A DNA stretch of 64,000 nucleotides from Arcanobacterium ihumii (GTDB lineage Bacteria; Actinomycetota; Actinomycetes; Actinomycetales; Actinomycetaceae), in the NCBI RefSeq assembly GCF_900604515.1, contig NZ_UWOS01000001.1, positions 620,001 through 684,000 of the forward strand. Reading direction: 5' to 3'. Positions within the stretch are counted from its first letter, which is position 1. Each line of letters begins with the position of its first letter. Made by a program: the position numbers and the translations under genes. Below the pieces are notes generated by a model that ran no database searches, was not told where the DNA came from, and saw nothing but the letters and a program-made list of their open reading frames with translations. This document shows, piece after piece, positions 44,373 to 53,557 of this stretch.

Positions 44373-45452
44373 ATGGCTGATATTCAGTACACAAGTGGCC
44401 CGCTGCTAGACGCAACTCGGGCTTTCCCAACAGTATTATGGAACGACTCATCTGACCTTAATGAACTACAGCAGTCCATTTCTTTCGGAGCAGTTGGCGC
44501 AACATGCAATCCCGTGATTGCCTATACAACCATTTCCAAGAACCGCGATGTATGGACGGATCGTATTCGTACAATCGCTGAAAGCAACCCAACTTGGTCA
44601 GAGTCAACAATCGGTTGGCAAGCGGTAAAAGATATGTCAGTTGAAGCTGCCAAGCTACTCGAAGACAAGTTCGAAGAAAGCAACGGGCGAAACGGAAGGC
44701 TTTCGGTGCAAACCGATCCACGCCTTCATCGTGACCCTCAAGCTTTGGCTGATCAAGCAGAAAGTTTCCACAACTTAGCGAAGAACATCGTCGTGAAGAT
44801 TCCGGCCACTAAGACGGGAATCGAAGCAATCGAGATGGCAACTGAACGCGGAGTTTCGGTCAACGTAACCGTTTCTTTCTCTGTTCCACAAGCAGTGAAA
44901 GCAGCCGAAGCAATCGAACGTGGTCTCGAAAAGCGCAAAGCCGCTGGCCATGATGTCTCAACCATGGGACCAGTGGTGACGATCATGGTTGGGCGACTCG
45001 ATGACTGGCTGAAGTACGTCGTCGCCCGTGACAAGATCTTCATCGATGCTTCGGCACTTGAATGGGCCGGTATCGCAGCTGTTAAGAAGGCTTACGCAAT
45101 TTTCCAAGAGCGTAACTTCTCCTCACGCGTCCTAGTTGCAGCTTTCCGAAACTGCTACCAATGGTCCGAGTTCCAAGGTGGCGACGTCGTGGTTTCCCCA
45201 CCATTCAAGTGGCAACAAATCGTCAACGATTCCGATTACGAAGTTCGCGAGCGCATGAGCGTTCCTGTTGATGAGCACTACATTGAGGAACTGCGCCGCA
45301 TTCCTGATTTCGTTCGCGCATATGAGGAGGACGGAATGGATGTGGAAGAATTTGATACCTTCGGTCCGACTGCTCGCACCTTACGTCAGTTCCTCGCAGC
45401 TGATAACGACTTGGATGTTCTTGTTCGTGACATCCTTGTTCCCGCACCGTAA
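44373..45452 (+). CDS. Transaldolase-family protein of the inositol cluster
   Basis: 359 residues, ATG 44373 with AGGAG upstream. Transaldolase elements: GATCNPVIAYTTI near 36-48, LSVQTDPRLHRDP near 110, NIVVKIPATKTGIEAIEMA near 138-156 (Schiff-base Lys in VKIPAT) and VNVTVSFSVPQAVKAAEAI near 162-180. Longer than the ~220-residue small transaldolases. Such genes recur in actinobacterial inositol clusters but the reaction is not one of the standard Iol steps; an aldol step on an inositol-derived phosphate is possible. Confidence 0.8.
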   Translation: MADIQYTSGPLLDATRAFPTVLWNDSSDLNELQQSISFGAVGATCNPVIAYTTISKNRDVWTDRIRTIAESNPTWSESTIGWQAVKDMSVEAAKLLEDKFEESNGRNGRLSVQTDPRLHRDPQALADQAESFHNLAKNIVVKIPATKTGIEAIEMATERGVSVNVTVSFSVPQAVKAAEAIERGLEKRKAAGHDVSTMGPVVTIMVGRLDDWLKYVVARDKIFIDASALEWAGIAAVKKAYAIFQERNFSSRVLVAAFRNCYQWSEFQGGDVVVSPPFKWQQIVNDSDYEVRERMSVPVDEHYIEELRRIPDFVRAYEEDGMDVEEFDTFGPTARTLRQFLAADNDLDVLVRDILVPAP

Positions 45453-45499
45453 ACCTTAAAACTCTGACTTCACATACTTATTAGAAACGAGAAATTCCT

Positions 45500-46486
45500 A
45501 TGTTCAAAATTGGAATCATTGGTGCAGGGCGAATCGCTCATGTTCATGCCAACGCTGTTTCTGCACATCCTGATGCTCAGCTCGTTATGGTTGCTGACCC
45601 GTTCGGTGATTCAGCTGCTCAACTCGCTCAAAAATACGGCGCAAAGGCGTCCACGGATCCAGCTGACGTTTTTGCAGCCGACGATGTTGACGCCGTCATC
45701 ATCTGCTCTCCGACTCCTTTCCACGTGGACCACATCTTGGCTGCTCATGCGGCGGGTAAACCCGCACTCTGTGAAAAGCCAATCGCAATGGATATGGCGG
45801 AAGTTGATCGACTCAAGGCTGCCGTTGGCGACGCAAAGCCAATGGTAATGATGGGCTTTAACCGCCGCTTCGATCCCTCTTTCAACAAGATTCATCGCCT
45901 GCTGGAAGAAGGCGCAATCGGCGACCTCGAGCAGGTAACGATCATTTCACGTGATCCGGCAGCTCCGCCACGTGAGTATATTGCTCAGTCGGGCGGAATC
46001 TTCAAGGATATGACTATTCACGATTTCGATACCGCGCGTTACTTCCTTGGTGATGTAACCTCTGTGTACGCAGTCGGGCAACACCTTGACCCAGATCTTG
46101 CGGACACGGGTGACTATGACGGCGTCGTCATTGTGCTAACAAACTCTGACGGAAAGTCCGCGACGATCACAAACTCACGCCACTGCGCTTCGGGTTACGA
46201 TCAGCGCCTTGAGGTTTTCGGTAACAAAGGAATGCTCAATGCGGAAAATATTCGCCCCACCACAGTTCGACTCTCAAACGGGACGACGACGGATGCCCAA
46301 GATCCCTACCTCGATTTCTTCCTTACGCGTTACACGGAAGCTTATGCCTATGAGCTCGACGCATTCCTAGAATCGATCCGCGCTGGTGCCGCACCTTCGC
46401 CTTCAATTGACGACGCCGTTAAGGCTTTAGTGATCGCTGAAGCAGCGGCTGAATCTGCACACACCGGTAAGCAAGTCCAACTGTAA
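45500..46486 (+). CDS. iolG: Inositol 2-dehydrogenase
   Basis: 328 residues of the Gfo/Idh/MocA family: GIIGAGRIAHVHANAV near 4-19, catalytic lysine in LCEKPIAMDM near 95, and MTIHDFDTARYFLG near 173 with the active-site Asp/His. MGFNRRFDPSF near 117 is typical of IolG. Oxidises myo-inositol to scyllo-inosose. 47 bp after the transaldolase gene. Confidence 0.9.
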   Translation: MFKIGIIGAGRIAHVHANAVSAHPDAQLVMVADPFGDSAAQLAQKYGAKASTDPADVFAADDVDAVIICSPTPFHVDHILAAHAAGKPALCEKPIAMDMAEVDRLKAAVGDAKPMVMMGFNRRFDPSFNKIHRLLEEGAIGDLEQVTIISRDPAAPPREYIAQSGGIFKDMTIHDFDTARYFLGDVTSVYAVGQHLDPDLADTGDYDGVVIVLTNSDGKSATITNSRHCASGYDQRLEVFGNKGMLNAENIRPTTVRLSNGTTTDAQDPYLDFFLTRYTEAYAYELDAFLESIRAGAAPSPSIDDAVKALVIAEAAAESAHTGKQVQL

Positions 46487-46511
46487 TTACAGCCGTTTGG
46501 CAACAGAGCCA

Positions 46512-46525
46512 TGTGTAGTTACACA
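46512..46525. promoter_or_regulatory. iol operator candidate upstream of iolE
   Basis: TGTGTAGTTACACA is a perfect palindrome with the TGTA-NN-TACA core, 39 bp upstream of the iolE start. Confidence 0.55.
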
Positions 46526-46563
46526 AATGCGTAGCTACTCCAGATTTGAAAGGAACCATATCA

Positions 46564-47424
46564 ATGAAGATAGCCGGAGCTCCGATTTCATGGGGCGTAT
46601 GTGAAGTACCTGGGTGGGGTTACCAAATGTCCCCCGACCGCGTGCTCAAAGAAATGAAAGAAATTGGCCTAACTGCAACTGAATTTGGCCCACAGGGATG
46701 GTTGCCAACCGAGCCTGAAGCTCGTGCTCAGGCTGTATCTAAGTTTGGACTCGAGCCGGTTGGATCGTTTTTCCTTGCAGTAATGCACGATCCTAACGTT
46801 GATCCTATTCCAGCAGTAAAGAAAGAGCTCGAAGCATTCGCCGCAGCTGGTGGAAGCTATCTAATCTTGGCAGCAGATTCTGGCCAAGATGGATACGATG
46901 CTCGCCCAGTGTTGGATGAGGAAGGTTGGAAGACCCTGTTCACTAACTTGGACCGAATCACCGCGGTATGTGCTGAAAATGGAGTGATTGCCTGCGTACA
47001 CCCTCACTGGGGAACTATGATTCAGAACCTCGACGAAGTTGAGCGTGTGCTCGATAACTCGACGGTTGGACTCTGCCTCGACACTGGCCACTTGGCTTGT
47101 GGCGGTGCCGATGTTGTGGCTTTGGTGGAGAAATACGCTGATCGGGTGGATATCGTCCATGCGAAGGACATTCACAAGGATATGACCGATAAGCTCTTGC
47201 CGGGAGAGATCGTATGGGGTGAGGGCGTTAAAGCGGGAATGTTCGCACCCATCGGCGAAGGAGATATTGACTTCCAGAAGATCGTTACCTTGCTCGATGA
47301 AGCTGGTTTTGACGGCTACTATGTGCTTGAGCAGGACATCATGATTGACGAAGAGCCTCCTGAAGGAGCGGGACCGATCGAGAGCGCCAGAAAGTCCTTC
47401 GAGGCATTGAAAGCATTAGCGTAG
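46564..47424 (+). CDS. iolE: Inosose dehydratase
   Basis: 286 residues from ATG 46564 (MKIAGAPISWGVCEVPGWG), chosen because AAGGA precedes it and the family begins here; ATG-like 46546 is rejected. Xylose-isomerase-like TIM barrel: VHPHWGTMIQN near 145, LCLDTGHLACGGAD near 172, VHAKDIHKDM near 199, all supplying metal ligands. Dehydrates scyllo-inosose to the trihydroxycyclohexanedione used by IolD. Confidence 0.9.
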   Translation: MKIAGAPISWGVCEVPGWGYQMSPDRVLKEMKEIGLTATEFGPQGWLPTEPEARAQAVSKFGLEPVGSFFLAVMHDPNVDPIPAVKKELEAFAAAGGSYLILAADSGQDGYDARPVLDEEGWKTLFTNLDRITAVCAENGVIACVHPHWGTMIQNLDEVERVLDNSTVGLCLDTGHLACGGADVVALVEKYADRVDIVHAKDIHKDMTDKLLPGEIVWGEGVKAGMFAPIGEGDIDFQKIVTLLDEAGFDGYYVLEQDIMIDEEPPEGAGPIESARKSFEALKALA

Positions 47425-47516
47425 GTTACACGCGTGATTGTGTTTCCAGGCGGTTGGCTTAGCAGTTGGCTATTGCAAGCAAAACGACTGGCACAATTCA
47501 CAAAATCCTAAGTAAC

Positions 47517-47558
47517 ACTCCCCAGAAAACTATTCCTCTCCTTGGTTTTCTGGGGAGT
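47517..47558 (+). terminator. Hairpin between iolE and the second dehydrogenase
   Basis: ACTCCCCAGAAAAC pairs perfectly with GTTTTCTGGGGAGT. No T-run follows. It probably separates the next gene from the iolG-iolE transcript. Confidence 0.7.
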
Positions 47559-47601
47559 GCCTTACTTTAAAGTGAATGATATTTACAAGGAGGTAATATC
47601 C

Positions 47602-48627
47602 ATGAACAAATTACGAATTGGTTCTGTTGGTTTAGGTCGTTTAGGTTATGAGCACGCTTTCAACATGGCAAAACTTATTCCCGACTGTGAGCTCGTTGCC
47701 TTGTGCGATATTGCAGAAGATCATCTAAAAGCAGTAGCGAAAGAATTAGACGTTCCCAATGTTTACACAGACTTCGAAGAGATGTGTAAAAACCCAGATA
47801 TCGATGCCATTACTATTGTGTCTCCTTCAGCTCTACACCCTGAACAGATACGCATCGCGATGGATTACGGAAAACATGTTTTCTATGAAAAACCATTGGG
47901 TTCCACAATAGAAGCATGCAAGACCGCAGAATCAGCCGTCGAGGAACACCCAGATCTCATTTTCATGTTGGGTTTTATGCGTCGCTTTGACCCCTCATAC
48001 CTTGATGCTAAAGCTCGAATTGATCGGGGCGAAATAGGACGGATAATTCTAGTACGTAGTTACACACAAGATCCAATAAGCACGATTGAAGGAACACTGA
48101 AGTTTGCTCCACATAGCGGTGGCCAATTCCTAGATATGTGTGTGCATGATATTGATTTAGTCCGCTGGTTCAGTGGCGCACAACCGGAGCGCGTATGGGG
48201 AATCGGAGGGTGCTTCGAGTTTGAAGAATATCGTCAATGGAACGATGGCGACAATGTATCAATAATGTTGCAATGCGACGACGAAACAATGGCATTTATG
48301 TTCGCAGGACGCGCAGCCGCACACGGTAGCAATGTAGAAACAGAGATCATTGGAACTCGTGGGGCATTGCGTATTGCTGCAGTTCCTTCACCAAACTTAT
48401 TGGAAATTTTTGATGAATATGGTGTTCGAAAGGAATGTTATCAAGATTTTGTGTCACGCTGGCATCAAGCTTACATTAACGAAATAGAAGAATTCTGTAG
48501 ATGTATTCTCGACAAACGCCACCCTGAGGTCACTGTATATGATGGTACTGCGACCTCACGCATCGCATATCGATGCAAGGAATCATTTGAAATTGGCGAA
48601 ATGCTAAAAATTGATTGGAAAAATTAA
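47602..48627 (+). CDS. Gfo/Idh/MocA oxidoreductase, second inositol dehydrogenase candidate
   Basis: 341 residues from ATG 47602, with AAGGAGG immediately upstream; an in-frame start at 47542 would run through a hairpin. Rossmann GSVGLGRLGYEHAF near 7-20, Lys in FYEKPLGSTIEAC near 96, HDIDLVRWFSG near 178. MLGFMRRFDPSYLDAK is IolG-like, so a scyllo- or chiro-inositol dehydrogenase is plausible. AT-richer in codon use than iolG, which may point to separate acquisition. Confidence 0.82.
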   Translation: MNKLRIGSVGLGRLGYEHAFNMAKLIPDCELVALCDIAEDHLKAVAKELDVPNVYTDFEEMCKNPDIDAITIVSPSALHPEQIRIAMDYGKHVFYEKPLGSTIEACKTAESAVEEHPDLIFMLGFMRRFDPSYLDAKARIDRGEIGRIILVRSYTQDPISTIEGTLKFAPHSGGQFLDMCVHDIDLVRWFSGAQPERVWGIGGCFEFEEYRQWNDGDNVSIMLQCDDETMAFMFAGRAAAHGSNVETEIIGTRGALRIAAVPSPNLLEIFDEYGVRKECYQDFVSRWHQAYINEIEEFCRCILDKRHPEVTVYDGTATSRIAYRCKESFEIGEMLKIDWKN

Positions 48628-48814
48628 TTTTTATCGCCACTCTCGCCCGCTCGACAAAATCTTCATCGTCTCAAAAGGGATTACTATCGCCAGTTTAAGG
48701 ATACAGTGGCAAAATACCTAGAAGCAGACAGTTCTACCAATATTAGATCCGATTGGGCGAGTAAATTATAATGGCAATTCATTTTGGGCGAATTTTAGAT
48801 TCAGCCAAAACACA

Positions 48815-48845
48815 AAATGGGCAAGGATTTATACCTTGCCCATTT
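48815..48845. terminator. Bidirectional terminator before tRNA-Ala
   Basis: AAATGGGCAAGG and CCTTGCCCATTT form a perfect 12-bp stem with a 7-nt loop, between the rightward dehydrogenase gene and the leftward tRNA. Confidence 0.85.
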
Positions 48846-48851
48846 CATACG

Positions 48852-48924
48852 TGGAGCATAGGGGATTCGAACCCCTGACCTTTTCATTGCGAACGAAACG
48901 CGCTACCAACTGCGCCAATGCCCC
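48852..48924 (-). tRNA. tRNA-Ala(CGC)
   Basis: 73-nt cloverleaf on the minus strand: acceptor GGGGCAT/ATGCTCC with the alanine identity pair G3-U70, T-loop TTCGAAT, anticodon loop TTCGCAA giving anticodon CGC. No encoded CCA. Confidence 0.95.
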
Positions 48925-48968
48925 GAACGTATAGATCCTAGCACCGCGGACTACCGAACTTCAAAAAA

Positions 48969-50093
48969 TCAAGCACGCCGGCGATCAAGCAAGCTATCAA
49001 GCATTGCTCCCCCGCCTAGCAGATCCTTACGGAGTTCTTCGTTTCCGGTCATTTCAGGAGCTGCGTTTGGCGCCTCAACTGCCACATCACTAAAGCGTTC
49101 TCCCATCTTTGCAGGACGGTATGGAACTGCTGCACTAGCTTCTTCAGCCGCTTCAAATGGCTTAACTGCACGCTTGTGGATCCGTGGTTTAATTGTGTAA
49201 CTGGGAGCTGGAACGCGTACACCAGAAGTTTGTGGCATCACCACTCGTGAACGTGAGCCTACTTCGGCTTCACGCACTTCACCTGAACGTTCAACGCTAG
49301 CCTGAACTCGGTTTTCACTCCCAGTAACTTCACCACTCTTGCGAGCCTGTGGGCGACGTGACGCACGTGAAATCTGATCGAAGGTCATTCCAACCGGCAA
49401 AACTTCAGCTTCATGTGTAGCCTCAGCCTCCACGTCGATGACGCTCGCAGCGTCGTCGGAATCCTTCGAACCTTGGTGCGCAACTAAACCTGCCGCTGCA
49501 ACATCACGGAACTTTCCACCAGACTTTTGTAACAATGCGTCATACTTAGCTACGCGCGCACGATCAATTTCATCCGACTTCTGCCACACCCGAATCAAGT
49601 AGGTCAGGCTAGCTAGATAAACAGCACCGGCGCCGGTTGAGATAGCGGCTGCCAAAGTAGGGAAAGTCGTTGTACCGGCAAGAATCCAAAATAGAACAGT
49701 GAGCACAACGGCAACAGTTCCAATTGCCATTCCGCGCACATGGTAAACGTAGCGCTTGGCAATACGAGCCTTAGCCTGGGAACGTTTGCGCGCAACAGCA
49801 CGCACATCAAGAGTCTTCGGCCGCCGCGCTGCCTTTGCTCCCGCTACTTGTTTCATCTTGCGCTCCGTTGTGAAAATTGTTCCGTGTTCTACATTTGTTT
49901 TTGGTTGGATTTTATGGGTACGACCTTGGATGATACGTAGCTCTTGCGCATACTTTTCGTCTATCACAGCCTCATTCAAAACCCTGCGGCGTTTAAACAA
50001 AGCGGGCAATACATAAAGCAGCAAGAGCAGTACCACTAAAGCAATTGCAATACCGTCTCCACCCACATTCCTTACCGTATTAAATTCAACCAC
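48969..50093 (-). CDS. GlpR/SepX-family divisome membrane protein
   Basis: 374 residues. One N-terminal helix (IAIALVVLLLLLYVLPALF, about 15-33), a basic cytoplasmic region, two further helices (MAIGTVAVVLTVLFWILAG and LAAAISTGAGAVYLASLTY, about 120-165), and a long disordered Arg/Glu-rich tail. This topology and its place beside a moeA-like gene and 5-formyl-THF cyclo-ligase match Rv0996/GlpR and SepX, the membrane receptor of the gephyrin-like protein Glp that acts with Wag31/FtsZ in corynebacterial division. Call rests on topology and synteny. Confidence 0.7.
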   Translation of the reverse strand: MVEFNTVRNVGGDGIAIALVVLLLLLYVLPALFKRRRVLNEAVIDEKYAQELRIIQGRTHKIQPKTNVEHGTIFTTERKMKQVAGAKAARRPKTLDVRAVARKRSQAKARIAKRYVYHVRGMAIGTVAVVLTVLFWILAGTTTFPTLAAAISTGAGAVYLASLTYLIRVWQKSDEIDRARVAKYDALLQKSGGKFRDVAAAGLVAHQGSKDSDDAASVIDVEAEATHEAEVLPVGMTFDQISRASRRPQARKSGEVTGSENRVQASVERSGEVREAEVGSRSRVVMPQTSGVRVPAPSYTIKPRIHKRAVKPFEAAEEASAAVPYRPAKMGERFSDVAVEAPNAAPEMTGNEELRKDLLGGGAMLDSLLDRRRA

Positions 50094-50213
50094 GAGTAGG
50101 GCTCTTCAGGGTGGGCGTGTTGAAAAGATATTGATGTGAAATATCAGGTCACAGTCCCAACCGTCACATTAGAAACATCTGTAACAGGCCGTCGCTACGC
50201 CACCAGAACTCGG

Positions 50214-51425
50214 CTATCGATCCAGGATCATACAATCAAGAACATCACCAATCGCAACTGAACGTTGCGACGCCGGCACAACGGCCAAGCAGTTCGCTTC
50301 GGAGAGCCCAGTGAGCAATGGTTTTCCTGGCTCAGCCGTCGGTTCGACTTGGTAACCGCGCGTCGGGTTTCCCAAAACTTTAGCACGGACAAACTCCTCC
50401 ACCCCGAGCGGTGATTCCCAACCACGAATTACAGAAGCCTTGATCGAGCGGCGATGAATATGAGTATGACCAGCCATCTGGCGAAGAGATGGGCGAATGA
50501 AGACCTCAAAGTTAGTTAGCGCAGAAACCGGCGATCCAGGAAGACAGAAAATCGTGGTATCTCCCAAGCGTCCAACACCAAGCTGGCGCCCAGGAGCCAT
50601 CGCAATATTATCAAAGCGCACTGAGCCAAGTGGCGAAAGCACTTCTTTTAAGGTATCGCCACCACCATAGGAAAGACCTCCGGTAGTGATGATGATATCT
50701 GCGCGAACGAGTTGGTCTTCGATCATTTCTCGAAGCTCGCGTTTGTCGTCCGAAACCTGTCCGACTCGGTAAACTTCGCCACCGGCGTCGGACACTGCCA
50801 TCGCAAGAGCGTGCGAATTTGCGTCATAGATCTTTCCCTGACGCGCCGGTCTGCCCGGCTCCTGAAGTTCATCACCAATGGACATAATGACGACGCGCGG
50901 TTTTGGATTAACCAACACAGTTGCGTGACCCGCAGAGGCAAGGAGTGCCACCTGGCGCGATCCAATGCGAACACCTTCTTTAAGGATTACCTCTCCAGCA
51001 GCGAGATCTTCTGCTCGAGCGCGGATATTCGCACCATGATCAGCTGAAACCCTGATTGTTACATCAGCTCGACCACCGTCTGTAGCTTCGATAGGGATGA
51101 CGGCATTAGCCTCACGCGGCATCGGAGCTCCCGACGAAATCTTCACTGCAGTTCCACTAACCAGCGCCGATGGCTCGATGGAATCGGCGCGAACTTCCTC
51201 TACCACCGGTAAAACGCGCGGGCTTGTTTCCGAAGCACCGTAAACGTCCTCGATGCGTACGGCATATCCATCACGACCTGCTAGATCTGCCTGAGGCACA
51301 TCCACGAGCGATCTCACATCCTGGGCAAGCATACAGCCCACAGCGCCGTCAATTGCCACATTAAACGGTGGCAGCGGGCTCGAAACCGCCAGACACTCAG
51401 CAAGATGCTCTGCTACCGATTTCAT
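50214..51425 (-). CDS. moeA: MoeA/gephyrin-like protein (Glp)
   Basis: 403 residues, ATG 51425. MoeA domains: DVPQADLAGRDGYAVR near 39-54, VKISSGAPMPREANAVIPIE near 95-115, the MoCF-binding domain with IMSIGDELQEPG, ITTGGLSYGGGD and FCLPGSPVSALTNFEVF near 185-295. Normally inserts molybdenum into molybdopterin; no other molybdenum cofactor gene is in the window, and the adjacent GlpR-like gene suggests the division role known for corynebacterial Glp. Both roles are possible. Confidence 0.88.
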   Translation of the reverse strand: MKSVAEHLAECLAVSSPLPPFNVAIDGAVGCMLAQDVRSLVDVPQADLAGRDGYAVRIEDVYGASETSPRVLPVVEEVRADSIEPSALVSGTAVKISSGAPMPREANAVIPIEATDGGRADVTIRVSADHGANIRARAEDLAAGEVILKEGVRIGSRQVALLASAGHATVLVNPKPRVVIMSIGDELQEPGRPARQGKIYDANSHALAMAVSDAGGEVYRVGQVSDDKRELREMIEDQLVRADIIITTGGLSYGGGDTLKEVLSPLGSVRFDNIAMAPGRQLGVGRLGDTTIFCLPGSPVSALTNFEVFIRPSLRQMAGHTHIHRRSIKASVIRGWESPLGVEEFVRAKVLGNPTRGYQVEPTAEPGKPLLTGLSEANCLAVVPASQRSVAIGDVLDCMILDR

Positions 51426-51518
51426 GACGCTCCTTTAGTTCGGCGTATCTTTCCTATAGACAGCATAACGTGCCAGTCCTCTGGGGGCGTAATAATTCCT
51501 ATCCTGCCTCAACCGTGG

Positions 51519-51531
51519 GATAATCGAATCA
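51519..51531 (+). promoter_or_regulatory. -10 box of a leaderless transcript
   Basis: GATAAT (51519-51524) ends six bases before ATG 51531, and there is no ribosome-binding site. The transcript probably starts at the ATG. Confidence 0.45.
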
Positions 51532-52157
51532 TGCCAAATTTAGTTCTGCATCTTCCGGATGTTTCTCACCTTGATCAAGAAGAGGCAAAAGACATTCTCC
51601 GCTCCCATGTGCGTGAGCATCGCAAGCAGCGTAGCGATCAAGCTCGTGCCAACTTTGCCGAGCTCTGGAAAGATACAGTTCTTGAATTCATTGGAGATCA
51701 GAAAACCGTTGCATGTTTTGTTTCCACTAATTACGAACCACCGACGCTCGAGCTGTGCAAAGTAATCGCAGACGCAGGTAAAACCCTGCTTTTGCCAAAA
51801 CTTGGCCCAGGTCTTACCCGCGCTTGGGGATACTTCAAAGGTTTAGACGATCTCGTTCAAATGGCACCTGGTCGCCCGCCGGAGCCGTCCGGCCCAGCTT
51901 TCGACAACGATATTCTCACTGAGGTGGATGTGCTAGTTTTACCTGCTCTGCTCATGTCTCGCGATGGTGAGCGCCTCGGTCAAGGCGGCGGTTGGTACGA
52001 CCGTGCTCTAAAAGAGGTCGGTGAGCGTACCAAAATTGGCGCAATGGTATTTCCAGAAGAGCTCATTGATGGTCATGTTCCACAAACCGAGCTTGACGTC
52101 CAGATTCCGTATGTGCTGCGCCCGAGCGAAATCGTAGAAACATCGCTGATTAAGTAA
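51531..52157 (+). CDS. 5-formyltetrahydrofolate cyclo-ligase
   Basis: 208 residues from ATG 51531; an in-frame start at 51405 overlaps the divergent gene and is rejected. N-terminal basic helix (ILRSHVREHRKQRSDQARA), PKLGPGLTRAWGYF near 88, and the family glycine motif RLGQGGGWYDRAL near 148-160. Converts 5-formyl-THF to 5,10-methenyl-THF with ATP. Divergent from moeA, as in mycobacteria. A small hairpin AGCTGGT/ACCAGCT follows at 52162-52179. Confidence 0.9.
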   Translation: MPNLVLHLPDVSHLDQEEAKDILRSHVREHRKQRSDQARANFAELWKDTVLEFIGDQKTVACFVSTNYEPPTLELCKVIADAGKTLLLPKLGPGLTRAWGYFKGLDDLVQMAPGRPPEPSGPAFDNDILTEVDVLVLPALLMSRDGERLGQGGGWYDRALKEVGERTKIGAMVFPEELIDGHVPQTELDVQIPYVLRPSEIVETSLIK

Positions 52158-52395
52158 GCCCAGCTGGTTTTGACCAGCTTCCAGGGATTCACGCTCGTCT
52201 GTTTGCGGTTTCATAAGTGCGTAGTATCATGCGTTCACACTTCTGTACGTTCGTAATTTGTGAGTTCGTGGCTTCGTGTGTGCTCCACAGTTTCACGACA
52301 TACTTCGTTGTCCACAGTTATTTATGATGACATCGCTAACCACAATTTTTCGCCCCCATTCCCCTCACCCAGAATGGTTTTGCGACCGTTAAGGC

Positions 52396-53106
52396 ATGAA
52401 GAAACCCCGTCGAAACCACAGTGAAAAACCCGGTACAGATAAAGGAACAATCAACTTTGCACGGCACAGCCGGCGTTCGAGTCCAATCCGCGCCGTACTT
52501 TGGCGATGGCGCTGTGTAGTCTTTGCACTCGTGATCGGCGCATTCGTCCAAAGTATCTTGACCTACGTATCGTCATCGTCCGTGACTTTGGAAAACGTCG
52601 TCGTTGCAAAAACAGAGCTGAGCACCGGTGATGTACTCGATTCACACAACCTAGAGATAGTTCAACTTCCCACTAAGATCCTTCCCGAAAACACTATCTC
52701 GAATCTAGACGACGCATCAGGGCAACGTATAGTTGCACCACTGCCAAAGGGCATGCCCGTGGTTCGTAGCCAGTTCCTCGATTCATCATTTTCGAGCCAC
52801 GCTCCACCAAACACGGTGATCACTACTATTTCACTTGCCGATGACGCCACTCTTGCGATATTGAAGGAAGGAAGTCGGATAGATATCTACGCTCCGCCAA
52901 GGGAAAATTCGGATGAATTAGACGCGGAGCTACTTGCAAAAGATGCCATCGTCATGTCTACGATTTCCCCATCAGATCGTAGCAATTCACTATTTGATGA
53001 CTTTACTAACAAATCATCTTTGATGGTCGCAATCCCAAACGATACAGCTAGGCTAGTAATTGGAATTGGAGCAAGGACGCCTCTACGTGCCGTGCTTGCG
53101 GGATAG
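52396..53106 (+). CDS. CpaB/SAF-domain protein
   Basis: 236 residues. Basic N-terminal tail, one membrane helix (CVVFALVIGAFVQSILTYV, about 40-58), then a SAF domain (VVVAKTELSTGDVLDSHNLE near 68-87, PLPKGMPVVRSQFLD near 115). CpaB/RcpC proteins of this form belong to Flp/Tad pilus export, but no tad gene is nearby; many actinobacteria have an orphan copy beside mscL. 41 bp ahead of mscL in the same direction. Confidence 0.8.
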   Translation: MKKPRRNHSEKPGTDKGTINFARHSRRSSPIRAVLWRWRCVVFALVIGAFVQSILTYVSSSSVTLENVVVAKTELSTGDVLDSHNLEIVQLPTKILPENTISNLDDASGQRIVAPLPKGMPVVRSQFLDSSFSSHAPPNTVITTISLADDATLAILKEGSRIDIYAPPRENSDELDAELLAKDAIVMSTISPSDRSNSLFDDFTNKSSLMVAIPNDTARLVIGIGARTPLRAVLAG

Positions 53107-53147
53107 TGAGGACTTCTTTTCCCAATCCACGAGAGAGAAGGAAAATC

Positions 53148-53555
53148 ATGCTTAAAGGCTTCAAAGAATTCATTAGCCGCGGAAACGTCATTGACCTTGC
53201 AGTTGGCGTTATCATCGGAGGCGCATTCAGTCCCATCATCGTAGCCCTAACCGACAAAGTCCTCATGCCACTCATCGCTGCTATCTTCGGCAAGCCTAAT
53301 TTCGATCAAGTCGGTGCTTTCACTGTCAACGGCGCAATGATCATGCCGGGAACCATCGTTACCGCACTCGTCAACTTCCTTATTGTTGCTGCTGCGCTCT
53401 ACTTCTTCGTAGTTGCTCCAATGAATAAACTCAACCGTAAGCGTGACGAAAACCCAGACGCTGTTGAAGATGCTCCAGCAGACGACGTCGCACTTCTTAC
53501 CGAAATCCGTGACTTGCTTGCGCAAAATGCGCAACACAACACCCCTGGTCTGTAA
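53148..53555 (+). CDS. mscL: Large-conductance mechanosensitive channel
   Basis: 135 residues from ATG 53148 (GAAGGAAAA upstream); an ORF start at 53106 is only frame extension. MLKGFKEFISRGNVIDLAVG and VIIGGAFSPIIVALTDKVLMP at the N-terminus (read as two parts), the second helix LVNFLIVAAALYFFVVAPMN and a C-terminal acidic helix bundle. Pressure-release channel. Confidence 0.96.
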   Translation: MLKGFKEFISRGNVIDLAVGVIIGGAFSPIIVALTDKVLMPLIAAIFGKPNFDQVGAFTVNGAMIMPGTIVTALVNFLIVAAALYFFVVAPMNKLNRKRDENPDAVEDAPADDVALLTEIRDLLAQNAQHNTPGL

Positions 53556-53557
53556 TT

